Shown here: positions 34,579 to 40,925 of the stretch, one piece after another
Numbering within the stretch: position 1 is the stretch's first letter
Layout: each line of letters begins with the position of its first letter
From: Lacticaseibacillus hulanensis
Lineage (GTDB): Bacteria > Bacillota > Bacilli > Lactobacillales > Lactobacillaceae
DNA length: 40,925 bases
Direction: 5' to 3'
Assembly (NCBI RefSeq): GCF_004010095.1
Contig: NZ_RRYD01000030.1
Location: 1 to 40,925, forward strand
Notes under the pieces: model-generated
Told to the model about the DNA's origin: nothing
Databases searched by the model: none
Seen by the model: the letters and a program-made list of their open reading frames with translations, nothing else
Made by a program: the position numbers and the translations under genes

Positions 34579-35805
34579 ATGCGCGCACAGCTGGCTTTAG
34601 AACTCAAAAAGCAGCCTCGCTGGTTAAGCATCATGTTATTTGTGTTGCTGCTGGGCGTTCTTGCCTTCCCCTTGCGCCGAGAACTTGCTGATTTTAACTA
34701 CATTCAGTTTAGTGATGGAACCTCGATGCCGAGTGTGCCCAGAAAAGTAACCACAAAGGACGCCGTTAAGCGCGCGCTGGTGGTGGATGCCAAGACGAAC
34801 CTGGCGACCGTTCAGGAGGCGGGGGCCAATGAAAAGGCGGTAGCTGACTTGCTAACGGTGGTCCTGCCCGCTCTGGAACGCGGTGACAACGCGGCGGTGA
34901 ATGCGGCCATTAAGCAGGCCGGCGAAACCAATCCGCATGTGTTCGCTTTTCCGGTGAGTGTGTGGCTGGCGGCGGCACCGTTTGTGACGGCGGGTAACGA
35001 GGACAACAACATTAAGGCCATATTTACCGCGATGGATAGGTATGCGCCCGACCGGTCCGCGGTTGTTGACGAGCACAGCGCGGCACTCAACCTAGTAGCG
35101 TACTTATTTAATGGGCTCAGTGAACAGGACCGGCGGCAGAATCCGCCACTGGTGCCGATGGTTTTGTTGGCGCTGGCGTTGATATTTATGGCGCTTAGCT
35201 TCACCCGCGATGGTCAGCACCATAATGATAATTTTGAACGGCTGGTACCGCTGGCGCAAAACCGCGTGATGATGATGAAAATGGCGGCGGCACTAATCAC
35301 ACTGAACCTGATTGCCATTTTTGCGTTTGTCGTGGTTATCGGGTTTATTACCATTTTGCCCGGACATGAGCTGGGGACGCTGCGTTTTCCCCTGGTTTAT
35401 TACCAGCAAACGCAATACTTAGTGGTGCCACTGGGACTGTTCTTCGCCCGGGTGTTGCTATTTTTCAACCTGTGGCTGGTGCTACTGGCCGCGGGCGCAT
35501 TTTGCTTCAGCCGCTTGAGCAATAATCCGCTGGTTGTCATCTTACTGCTGGGCGTTCTGGCCTTCGCCCGCACGCTGCACCTAGACGCCTGGGTACCAGT
35601 CACGCGGCAGTGGCTTTTGCCAACCAGCTACGTGAACTTGCCGGCGCTGTTTAACCGCATGAATGTGTTTGCAGACACGAACCTAGTGCAGGGCGCCCTG
35701 GTGCTCACGGCCTGGGCCGGATTGTTCTGGATTCTGGCACTGGTGATTGATCAAGTTAAGCGGCGGGTGCTCGCTGACCGCGGCCGCCGCACCGAGACAC
35801 GTTAA
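34579..35805 (+). CDS. ABC-2-like membrane permease without an adjacent ATPase
   Basis: This 408-aa protein has an N-terminal helix (about 17-33), a large extracytoplasmic domain (about 34-190, Ala-rich), then about five or six helices to residue 395 and a basic tail. The layout of one helix, a big outer loop and a helix bundle is that of ABC-2/bacitracin-type permease subunits. No ATPase gene is next to it; the neighbours are a ribosomal operon and a HAD phosphatase. Terminators on both sides make it a single-gene unit. The ATG at 34579 has AGGAGG upstream. I do not recognise the substrate. It could pair with an ATPase elsewhere or be a relic. Confidence 0.6.
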   Translation: MRAQLALELKKQPRWLSIMLFVLLLGVLAFPLRRELADFNYIQFSDGTSMPSVPRKVTTKDAVKRALVVDAKTNLATVQEAGANEKAVADLLTVVLPALERGDNAAVNAAIKQAGETNPHVFAFPVSVWLAAAPFVTAGNEDNNIKAIFTAMDRYAPDRSAVVDEHSAALNLVAYLFNGLSEQDRRQNPPLVPMVLLALALIFMALSFTRDGQHHNDNFERLVPLAQNRVMMMKMAAALITLNLIAIFAFVVVIGFITILPGHELGTLRFPLVYYQQTQYLVVPLGLFFARVLLFFNLWLVLLAAGAFCFSRLSNNPLVVILLLGVLAFARTLHLDAWVPVTRQWLLPTSYVNLPALFNRMNVFADTNLVQGALVLTAWAGLFWILALVIDQVKRRVLADRGRRTETR

Positions 35806-35811
35806 TTACGC

Positions 35812-35850
35812 AAAAAAATCCCCGCACCGGTGCTGGCGTGGGGATTTTTT
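35812..35850. terminator. bidirectional terminator after the permease
   Basis: AAAAAAATCCCCGCACC and GGCGTGGGGATTTTTT form a long stem with A and T runs on the two sides. It separates convergent genes. Confidence 0.85.
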
Positions 35851-35897
35851 GTGTGGTTTGGTTGTTAGTGAAAATGAGGTATGGCTTGCGGGCAACC

Positions 35898-36704
35898 CTA
35901 GCTGGCCTTGCGCATCTTGGTTTGCAGCAGCTGCTGCATCACCTGCAACACGCCGAACTCGTCGTTGGTGCCAGTTTGGAACTCGGCCGAGGCGAGAATT
36001 GCGGGGTCAGCGTTGGCCACCGTGTAACCATAGCCAACGGTGGCCAGCATTTCCGCGTCGTTATCAGCATTACCAAAGGCCATCATGTTGGTCGGATCGA
36101 CGCCCAGGTGCTGGCCGAGTAACTTGAGGGCGGAACCTTTGTTGACACCGGCGTTCATCAGGTCAATCCAGCACTCGCCACTAACGGTAACGGCGTAATC
36201 AACGGCGAAGCGGCCGCGCACGGCGGCGATATTTGCCACGCTATCACCATTAGGGAAATATGCCGAAATTTTGTCGGCCGGAACCGGCAGTTGGGTCAGG
36301 CTGGTAACGATGCGCAGCTTGCTGAAGAACTTGCTGAGTTCGGGAATGTACTGACGGTGTTCCATTCCGATGTAGGCCGCATCGATGCCACAAACGACGG
36401 GGACGGCGCCAAGTTGCTTGCTGATGAAGCCACACATCAGGCGCTGGGCACTGGTATCAATCATGCTTTGGTTGATGATGTGGCCGTCGCTGTACACCAG
36501 TCCGCCGTTGTCGCAGATGAAGCTCATCCCGTAGTGCGGAAACATTTCGCGCAACGTGTGCAGTGACCGCCCGCTAGCGATGGTGACGTGAACGCCAGCC
36601 AGTCGCAGCAGGTGCACGTAAGCGCCGAAGTCAGCGGGTACTTGGCCCAAGCTGTTCAGCAGGGTTGCGTCCATGTCCGTTGCCAATAATTCGATGTTGT
36701 TCAT
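35898..36704 (-). CDS. Cof-type HAD-superfamily phosphatase
   Basis: This 268-aa protein has HAD motif I DMDATLL (the usual Gly of DxDGT is Ala), motif II TIASGRS, motif III Lys near VNKGSALK and motif IV GNADNDAEML. The cap domain is of the Cof type (C2), which acts on sugar phosphates or nucleotides. Start: the ATG at 36704 follows GGAGG by 8 bases; the in-frame TTG at 36710 lies inside that site. It is divergent from the AraC gene. Confidence 0.88.
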   Translation of the reverse strand: MNNIELLATDMDATLLNSLGQVPADFGAYVHLLRLAGVHVTIASGRSLHTLREMFPHYGMSFICDNGGLVYSDGHIINQSMIDTSAQRLMCGFISKQLGAVPVVCGIDAAYIGMEHRQYIPELSKFFSKLRIVTSLTQLPVPADKISAYFPNGDSVANIAAVRGRFAVDYAVTVSGECWIDLMNAGVNKGSALKLLGQHLGVDPTNMMAFGNADNDAEMLATVGYGYTVANADPAILASAEFQTGTNDEFGVLQVMQQLLQTKMRKAS

Positions 36705-36777
36705 CTGCAAGTCCTCCCGTTAGTGTGTGATGCGTGCCCGTTATTACGATACCCATTTCTATACTCATCACTATAAC

Positions 36778-36805
36778 TTGTTAATTCGAGCGTAAATGTC
36801 ATAAT
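36778..36805 (+). promoter_or_regulatory. putative araC-type gene promoter
   Basis: TTGTTA (36778-36783) and CATAAT (36800-36805) with a 16-base spacer lie about 60 bases before the start. Confidence 0.45.
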
Positions 36806-36865
36806 AGTACTTAGAAATTATCAAATCGTCCAAAACAAGATTTTAGCCCACGTTGGAGGCAAATA

Positions 36866-37741
36866 ATGACGCAGACACCGCAAAATTCAGATTTGTCCAT
36901 GGCAATCAAATATAATGTTGGTCAAACGCAGGTCGCGTTATCGGTGGCCGACATGTATCAGCGCGGTTATCGGGAGACGCCGCACTGGCACGATGATTGG
37001 GAATTCTTCGCGCCGATTGTGGGCGGGCTACACGTGTTTGTTAACGGCCGGGACTACCCGGTGGCGGAGGGCACGGGCCTGCTCGTTAACAGCGACCGCC
37101 TGCACTATGCGTTCACGGCCAGGCGCACGGACTGCCGGTTTGTTGACCTGGCGCTTAATCCAGACATGCTTGGTCAGCTAAAGGGCACGGACATTAGCCA
37201 GTTGCGCAGGAAGATGTCGCTGGCGGCGCCGGATGTGGTGGAACTCACGACAACGACGCCGTGGCAAGCCACGATTCTGGACCGCCTGCACCTGCTGGGG
37301 AACGCGTACCGGTTTGGGGGGAGTGATCCGCTCACGGTGGCGACGGAGGCCCTCGCCATCTGCACGCGGGTATTGCCGCGAATTCACGTCGCCGATGAGC
37401 CGATGCGGGGACCGATTGCTGGAGAGCAGCGCGCCTTTCAGATGGTAGATTTTATTCAGCAGCACTATTTTGAGCCGCTAACCGCGAGCCAAATTGCGGC
37501 GAGTGTGCATATCAGTCGGAGCCAGTGTTTCAATTTGTTTCAGGAGGTTCTGCACACGGGACCGAACGCGTACCTGCAGCAGGTTCGACTTGAGCGGGCC
37601 GCCGCCGAACTGCGGACCACGCGCAAGTCAGTGGCCGAGATTGCCCAGGACTGTGGATTTGGCACGGCCAGTCACCTCATTGCGACGTTCAAAGGGGTGA
37701 TGGGGGTGACGCCGCGTAAGTACCGAGTGGCAAATGGTTGA
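36866..37741 (+). CDS. AraC-family transcriptional regulator with cupin sensor
   Basis: This 291-aa protein has an N-terminal cupin-type sensor domain (PHWHDDWEFFAPIVGGLHVFVNG, with the His-x-His metal/ligand motif) and a C-terminal double helix-turn-helix of AraC type (HYFEPLTASQIAASVHISRSQC; AEIAQDCGFGTASHLIATFK; VTPRKYR). It probably senses a small metabolite and controls the downstream aspartase, 252 bases away, or the divergent HAD gene. GGAGG lies upstream of the ATG at 36866. Confidence 0.9.
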   Translation: MTQTPQNSDLSMAIKYNVGQTQVALSVADMYQRGYRETPHWHDDWEFFAPIVGGLHVFVNGRDYPVAEGTGLLVNSDRLHYAFTARRTDCRFVDLALNPDMLGQLKGTDISQLRRKMSLAAPDVVELTTTTPWQATILDRLHLLGNAYRFGGSDPLTVATEALAICTRVLPRIHVADEPMRGPIAGEQRAFQMVDFIQQHYFEPLTASQIAASVHISRSQCFNLFQEVLHTGPNAYLQQVRLERAAAELRTTRKSVAEIAQDCGFGTASHLIATFKGVMGVTPRKYRVANG

Positions 37742-37775
37742 GGCTGATGGCTGGGCGCAGGGGCGGTTGAAAAAT

Positions 37776-37804
37776 GTGGCGCGCTACGTTTGGTTTAGCG
37801 CCAC
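37776..37804. terminator. hairpin after the AraC gene
   Basis: GTGGCGC (37776-37782) and GCGCCAC (37798-37804) pair, with only ACTTTT following; a weak terminator. Confidence 0.45.
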
Positions 37805-37993
37805 GACTTTTGTGAAACAAAAAGCGCGCGGGGACTGGACAATGGGCAGTTAAAAGCGGATACTATTGACAATTTGAGTATTAAACTCGAAGTGTCGCAA
37901 TTGAATATTTGAGCAACGCACCGGAGATGGCACCGCCAGCTCCTGGTTGCGCAGCGTAATTAATTTCTAGCAGAGACTGGAGGATTACATTTA

Positions 37994-39391
37994 ATGAACA
38001 CTCACTATGAGGAAGACTGTGTTGGTCGGCTGGCAATTCCGGATGACGTTTTGTACGGCGTCCACTCGGCGCGCGCCGCGGGCAACTTCCCGTTCGCGCG
38101 CAAAACAAGCCCGCTCATCGTCCGCAACTTGGTGCAAATCAAGAAGGCGGCGGCCCTCACAAACCTTGCTGGGGGCACATTGGCACCGGGGAAAGCAAAG
38201 GCAATCGTTTCGGCCTGCAATGAGTTACTTTTAGGTCAGCACGCGGAGGCGTTCATCGTACCCGCCATTCAGGGGGGCGCGGGGACATCCAGCAACATGA
38301 ACGTGAATGAGGTGATTGCCCACCTCGCAACGCGCAACGCGGGGATTGCTATTCACCCCAATGATGATGTGAACCAGGGCCAATCGACCAACGATACGTA
38401 CCCAACGGCGGGGAAGATGGCACTACTGGAGCTGCTTGAGCAACTGCTCGAGGCGGTGACGCTGCTGAGCCAGACGTTAATGGACAAAGCGGGCGAATAT
38501 CGGGATGCCATCCGGGTCGGGCGGACCCAGCTGCAGGATGCGGTGCCCACCACGTTTGGCCGCAGCTTTCACGCTTACGGCAACATGTTCCAGCGTGACT
38601 TGCGGCGGTTGCGTGCGGCTGGTGATGCGCTAAGGGACGTGCCGCTGGGCGGAACGGCAATTGGTACGGGGCTGAATGCAAGTCCTTACTACCGCAGCCA
38701 CATCGTGCCCGCGGTTAACGCGCAGACAGGGCTGAACTTGCGGCTCGCGGCGGATCTGAGCGATGCCATTCAGAACACCGACGTCATCGCAGAGTTTTCT
38801 GGGGCGCTCAAGGCACTTGCGGTGAACCTGAATAAGATGTGTAACGATTTGCGCCTGCTTGCCAGCGGTCCCCAGGCGGGATTGGGCGAATTGAATTTGC
38901 CGGCGCGTCAGGCTGGTTCGTCAATTATGCCGAACAAGATTAACCCGGTCATCCCGGAAGCGGTCAGCCAGGTTGCGTTTGCGGTGATTGGTAACGACGT
39001 GGCGGTGACGATGGCCGCCGAGGCGGGTCAGCTTGAACTAAATGCTTTTGAACCGTTAATGTTTGCGAAGTTAATCGATAATGAAGAAGACATGACGGCT
39101 GCCATCAAGATGCTCGTCGACAAATGCCTGCGCAATCTGACGGTTAACGTTGATTTGTGCCGTGGCGAGGTGGAACAATCCGCGGTTGCGGCCACGGTAC
39201 TGGCGCCGCTGCTTGGTTACGTGGAGACAACGAAGCTTATTAAAGAGGCCATCGCGACCAAGCAATCTGTGCGCACGCTGTTGCTCGATAGAAAACTACT
39301 GCCCGAAGCCACGGTCACCGAGCTGTTCAGCGCCGATGTGTTAACGGGCCGGGCGCAGGTGACTGTGCCAGCGCAGGCGGCCGGACGCTAG
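37994..39391 (+). CDS. aspA: aspartate ammonia-lyase (aspartase)
   Basis: This 465-aa protein belongs to the aspartase/fumarase superfamily. It has the GSSIMPNKINPV signature, the QGGAGTSSNMNVNEV and NQGQSTNDTYPTA active-site segments and the GRTQLQDAVPTTFGRSFHAY region. Gln after GRT and Val in QDAV fit aspartase rather than fumarase (THLQDATP), but fumarase cannot be excluded by sequence alone. It would convert aspartate to fumarate and ammonia, linking amino-acid use to the fumarate branch. The ATG at 37994 follows GGAGG by 11 bases. It is flanked by AraC and LysR regulators. Confidence 0.88.
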   Translation: MNTHYEEDCVGRLAIPDDVLYGVHSARAAGNFPFARKTSPLIVRNLVQIKKAAALTNLAGGTLAPGKAKAIVSACNELLLGQHAEAFIVPAIQGGAGTSSNMNVNEVIAHLATRNAGIAIHPNDDVNQGQSTNDTYPTAGKMALLELLEQLLEAVTLLSQTLMDKAGEYRDAIRVGRTQLQDAVPTTFGRSFHAYGNMFQRDLRRLRAAGDALRDVPLGGTAIGTGLNASPYYRSHIVPAVNAQTGLNLRLAADLSDAIQNTDVIAEFSGALKALAVNLNKMCNDLRLLASGPQAGLGELNLPARQAGSSIMPNKINPVIPEAVSQVAFAVIGNDVAVTMAAEAGQLELNAFEPLMFAKLIDNEEDMTAAIKMLVDKCLRNLTVNVDLCRGEVEQSAVAATVLAPLLGYVETTKLIKEAIATKQSVRTLLLDRKLLPEATVTELFSADVLTGRAQVTVPAQAAGR

Positions 39392-39533
39392 CAAGTAGGA
39401 AGGATTACTGCTACCAGTTGGCTTAGCGTGTAACTTGACGGTGAGTTGGGCAGCGGTGACAAACTTTTATGATTAATTAAACATTGCCGCCAATTTTTAT
39501 TTTTCAGCGTGCATGCAGTGATTATCGTTACAG

Positions 39534-39564
39534 AAAAGGACAGGCGCCGTGCCTGTCCTTTTTT
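39534..39564. terminator. terminator between aspA and lysR-type gene
   Basis: GGACAGGC (39538-39545) and GCCTGTCC (39551-39558) form a perfect stem around GCCGT, with four A before and six T after, so it works in both directions. Confidence 0.85.
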
Positions 39565-39573
39565 GTGAATTAT

Positions 39574-40497
39574 TTAGTTTAAAATAGAGAAGCCGTAGTT
39601 AGCGATGTGCTGCTTGAGTAGTTCCAAATAGCGTTCCGCGGTGCTGCTCATTTCGATTTTTTTGTGGTGCAGGTAGCCAAGCGTCATTGAGTCGTCGACG
39701 TCGAGGGGGATGGCCACGATTTTTTCGTCATTCAAATCACTGCTGATGATACCGGAACTGATCGTGTAGCCATCGAGCCCAACCATTAAGTTAAAAATCG
39801 TGGCGCGGTCACTAATCTGGATGTGCTTTTTCCGCCGCAGGGTGCTGAGAATTTCTTCGGAGAAATAAAAGGAGTTTGTGTCACCCTGTTCATAGGATAG
39901 GTAGGGGTAATCTTCAAGGTCGGCAAGTGTGAGGCGCTTTTTCTGGGTTAATGGGTTGTCGCGCCCAACAAAGACGTGGGGCTTAGCCGTGAACAGCGGC
40001 ACGAAGGCCAGGTCTTTTTCGGTAATCAGGCGGCGCATCACGGTTTCGTTGAATTTGTTCAGGTAGATTACGCCAATTTCACTTTTAAAGGTCTGAATGT
40101 CGTCGAGGACGCTTTGGGTTTGGGTTTCGCGCAGGGTGAATTGATATTCGTCACCGCCGATTTCCTTTACCAGTTCCACGAAGGCGTTAACGACAAAGGC
40201 GTAGTGCTGCGCAGAGACGCTAAAAATTTGTTTGCGCACGGTATCCTGGCCGAAGTGCTCATTCAGGAGATTCACCTGATCGAGCACACCGCGCGAGTAG
40301 TTAATGAACTCGCGGCCAGCGTCGGTGAGCGTGATGCCGACCTTGCTTCGGTAGAAGAGCTGGATGCCGTACTCACGCTCTAATTCCTTCATGGCCTGGG
40401 AAAGGGAGGGCTGACTGATAAATAATTGCTTGGCCGCCTCGTTAATCGAACCAGTTTCGGCGATCTTTTCCAGATATTGTAATTGCTGAATACGCAT
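39574..40497 (-). CDS. LysR-family transcriptional regulator
   Basis: This 307-aa protein begins MRIQQLQYLEKIAETGSINE and has the LysR winged helix (AAKQLFISQPSLSQAMKELEREYGIQLFYRSKVGITLTDAG), then a periplasmic-binding-protein-like effector domain (about 90-290). The ATG at 40497 follows GGAGG by 5 bases; longer in-frame starts lie in the intergenic spacer. It is convergent with aspA, so it is not the classical divergent regulator of that gene; its target is unknown. Confidence 0.92.
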   Translation of the reverse strand: MRIQQLQYLEKIAETGSINEAAKQLFISQPSLSQAMKELEREYGIQLFYRSKVGITLTDAGREFINYSRGVLDQVNLLNEHFGQDTVRKQIFSVSAQHYAFVVNAFVELVKEIGGDEYQFTLRETQTQSVLDDIQTFKSEIGVIYLNKFNETVMRRLITEKDLAFVPLFTAKPHVFVGRDNPLTQKKRLTLADLEDYPYLSYEQGDTNSFYFSEEILSTLRRKKHIQISDRATIFNLMVGLDGYTISSGIISSDLNDEKIVAIPLDVDDSMTLGYLHHKKIEMSSTAERYLELLKQHIANYGFSILN

Positions 40498-40732
40498 GGT
40501 TGCCTCCGAGTGATATAGTTTGTGCCTATTATAGCACCGAGTAATTGCGAGGCGTCTATGCAAAATTGCTGTGGCGGGTGGTTGGTCCGAAAAAAGCGTC
40601 GTTAGTTCTCCGTATTTTTACGAGCGACAAAATTTGCCCTTATATAATGAAAGGCAACATTTTGTTTGCTGTGCAAACGGGCGCTTACTTGTTCGTTTAC
40701 AAACAAAGTGTGGCGAAATTTGCAGAAAACCT

Positions 40733-40761
40733 TTGACACACTCATTGCTGGCTGGTACTAT
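40733..40761 (+). promoter_or_regulatory. rRNA operon promoter P1
   Basis: A perfect -35 TTGACA (40733-40738) and -10 TACTAT (40756-40761) are separated by 17 bases. Confidence 0.75.
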
Positions 40762-40841
40762 ATTTAAGTTGCCTGATGCGGAAACGCAACGGCAACAGCT
40801 TCACAGCAACCCAAATCAATCATCGCGATTGAAAAAAGTTG

Positions 40842-40870
40842 TTGACAGCAAGTTATCATCGTTGTATGAT
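40842..40870 (+). promoter_or_regulatory. rRNA operon promoter P2
   Basis: A perfect -35 TTGACA (40842-40847) and -10 TATGAT (40865-40870) are separated by 17 bases, 109 bases downstream of P1. Two near-consensus promoters in tandem are typical of rRNA operons. Confidence 0.8.
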
Positions 40871-40904
40871 AATAAAGTTGTCGCGAGGCAATGAATTAAA
40901 AAGT

Positions 40905-40925
40905 GGTTCCTTGAAAACTGAACAA
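40905..40925 (+). ncRNA. start of an rRNA leader with a boxA-like element
   Basis: GGTTCCTTGAAAACTGAACA resembles the antitermination boxA/leader found just upstream of 16S rRNA genes in lactobacilli and bacilli. The 16S gene should start shortly beyond the window. Confidence 0.7.

Overview
The window is a chromosomal segment around the replication origin of a low-GC-phylum Gram-positive bacterium, most likely a member of the Lactobacillaceae with relatively GC-rich core genes. The evidence is the gene order rpmH-dnaA-dnaN-yaaA-recF-gyrB-gyrA with rnpA-yidC-jag-mnmE running the other way, strong AGGAGG ribosome binding sites, TTATCCACA DnaA boxes, an rpsF-ssb-rpsR operon, an Rgg-type regulator and a Bacillus/Lactobacillus-type rRNA leader at the right edge. 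I could not settle the genus from sequence alone.

Layout. (1) 1-8500 is an accessory, visibly more AT-rich and decayed stretch: a frameshifted IS1380-family transposase, three small membrane-protein genes (DUF1304 protein, MscL, GlsB/YeaQ-type protein) with a 46-aa membrane peptide, and then a mosaic of two broken IS30 copies flanking an intact HrtAB-like FtsX-type ABC exporter and an IS5/IS427-type element dead by three nonsense codons. (2) 8600-13900, minus strand, carries mnmE, a membrane-anchored XRE regulator, khpB/jag, yidC, rnpA and rpmH. The partner gene mnmG, usually next to mnmE, is replaced by IS debris. (3) 13900-16170 is a bipartite origin: one DnaA-box cluster upstream of dnaA and a second between dnaA and dnaN, the latter with a box, a CTACTACTGTTACT trio-like tract and an AT-rich stretch. 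(4) 16170-23900, plus strand, carries dnaN, then a promoter and the yaaA-recF-gyrB-gyrA block. (5) 24000-32500 is an accessory metabolic/transport region: an M42 aminopeptidase, two GNAT acetyltransferases, a divergent Rgg/MFS pair with matching operators, a fused ABC exporter, a small membrane protein and a Gfo/Idh/MocA oxidoreductase. (6) 32600-34490 carries a second, short SSB gene followed by rpsF-ssb-rpsR. (7) 34500-40500 carries an orphan ABC-2-like permease, a Cof-type HAD phosphatase, an AraC regulator, an aspartase and a LysR regulator. (8) 40730-40925 holds tandem strong promoters and an rRNA leader; the rRNA genes lie just outside.

How the genes work together. The core supplies replication initiation (DnaA, DnaN, oriC), supercoiling (GyrAB), repair (RecF, SSB), tRNA modification (MnmE), membrane insertion (YidC), RNA binding (KhpB) and RNase P. 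Accessory genes are mostly single-gene units bounded by clear intrinsic terminators. The items most worth checking are the perfect 19-bp palindrome controlling the HrtAB-like exporter, the paired Rgg/MFS operators, the terminator hairpin inside the mnmE leader, the repeat structure between the XRE gene and mnmE, the extra SSB with a cin-box-like motif, and the ATPase-less permease after rpsR. I found no CRISPR array, no complete mobile element and no clearly new multi-gene system.
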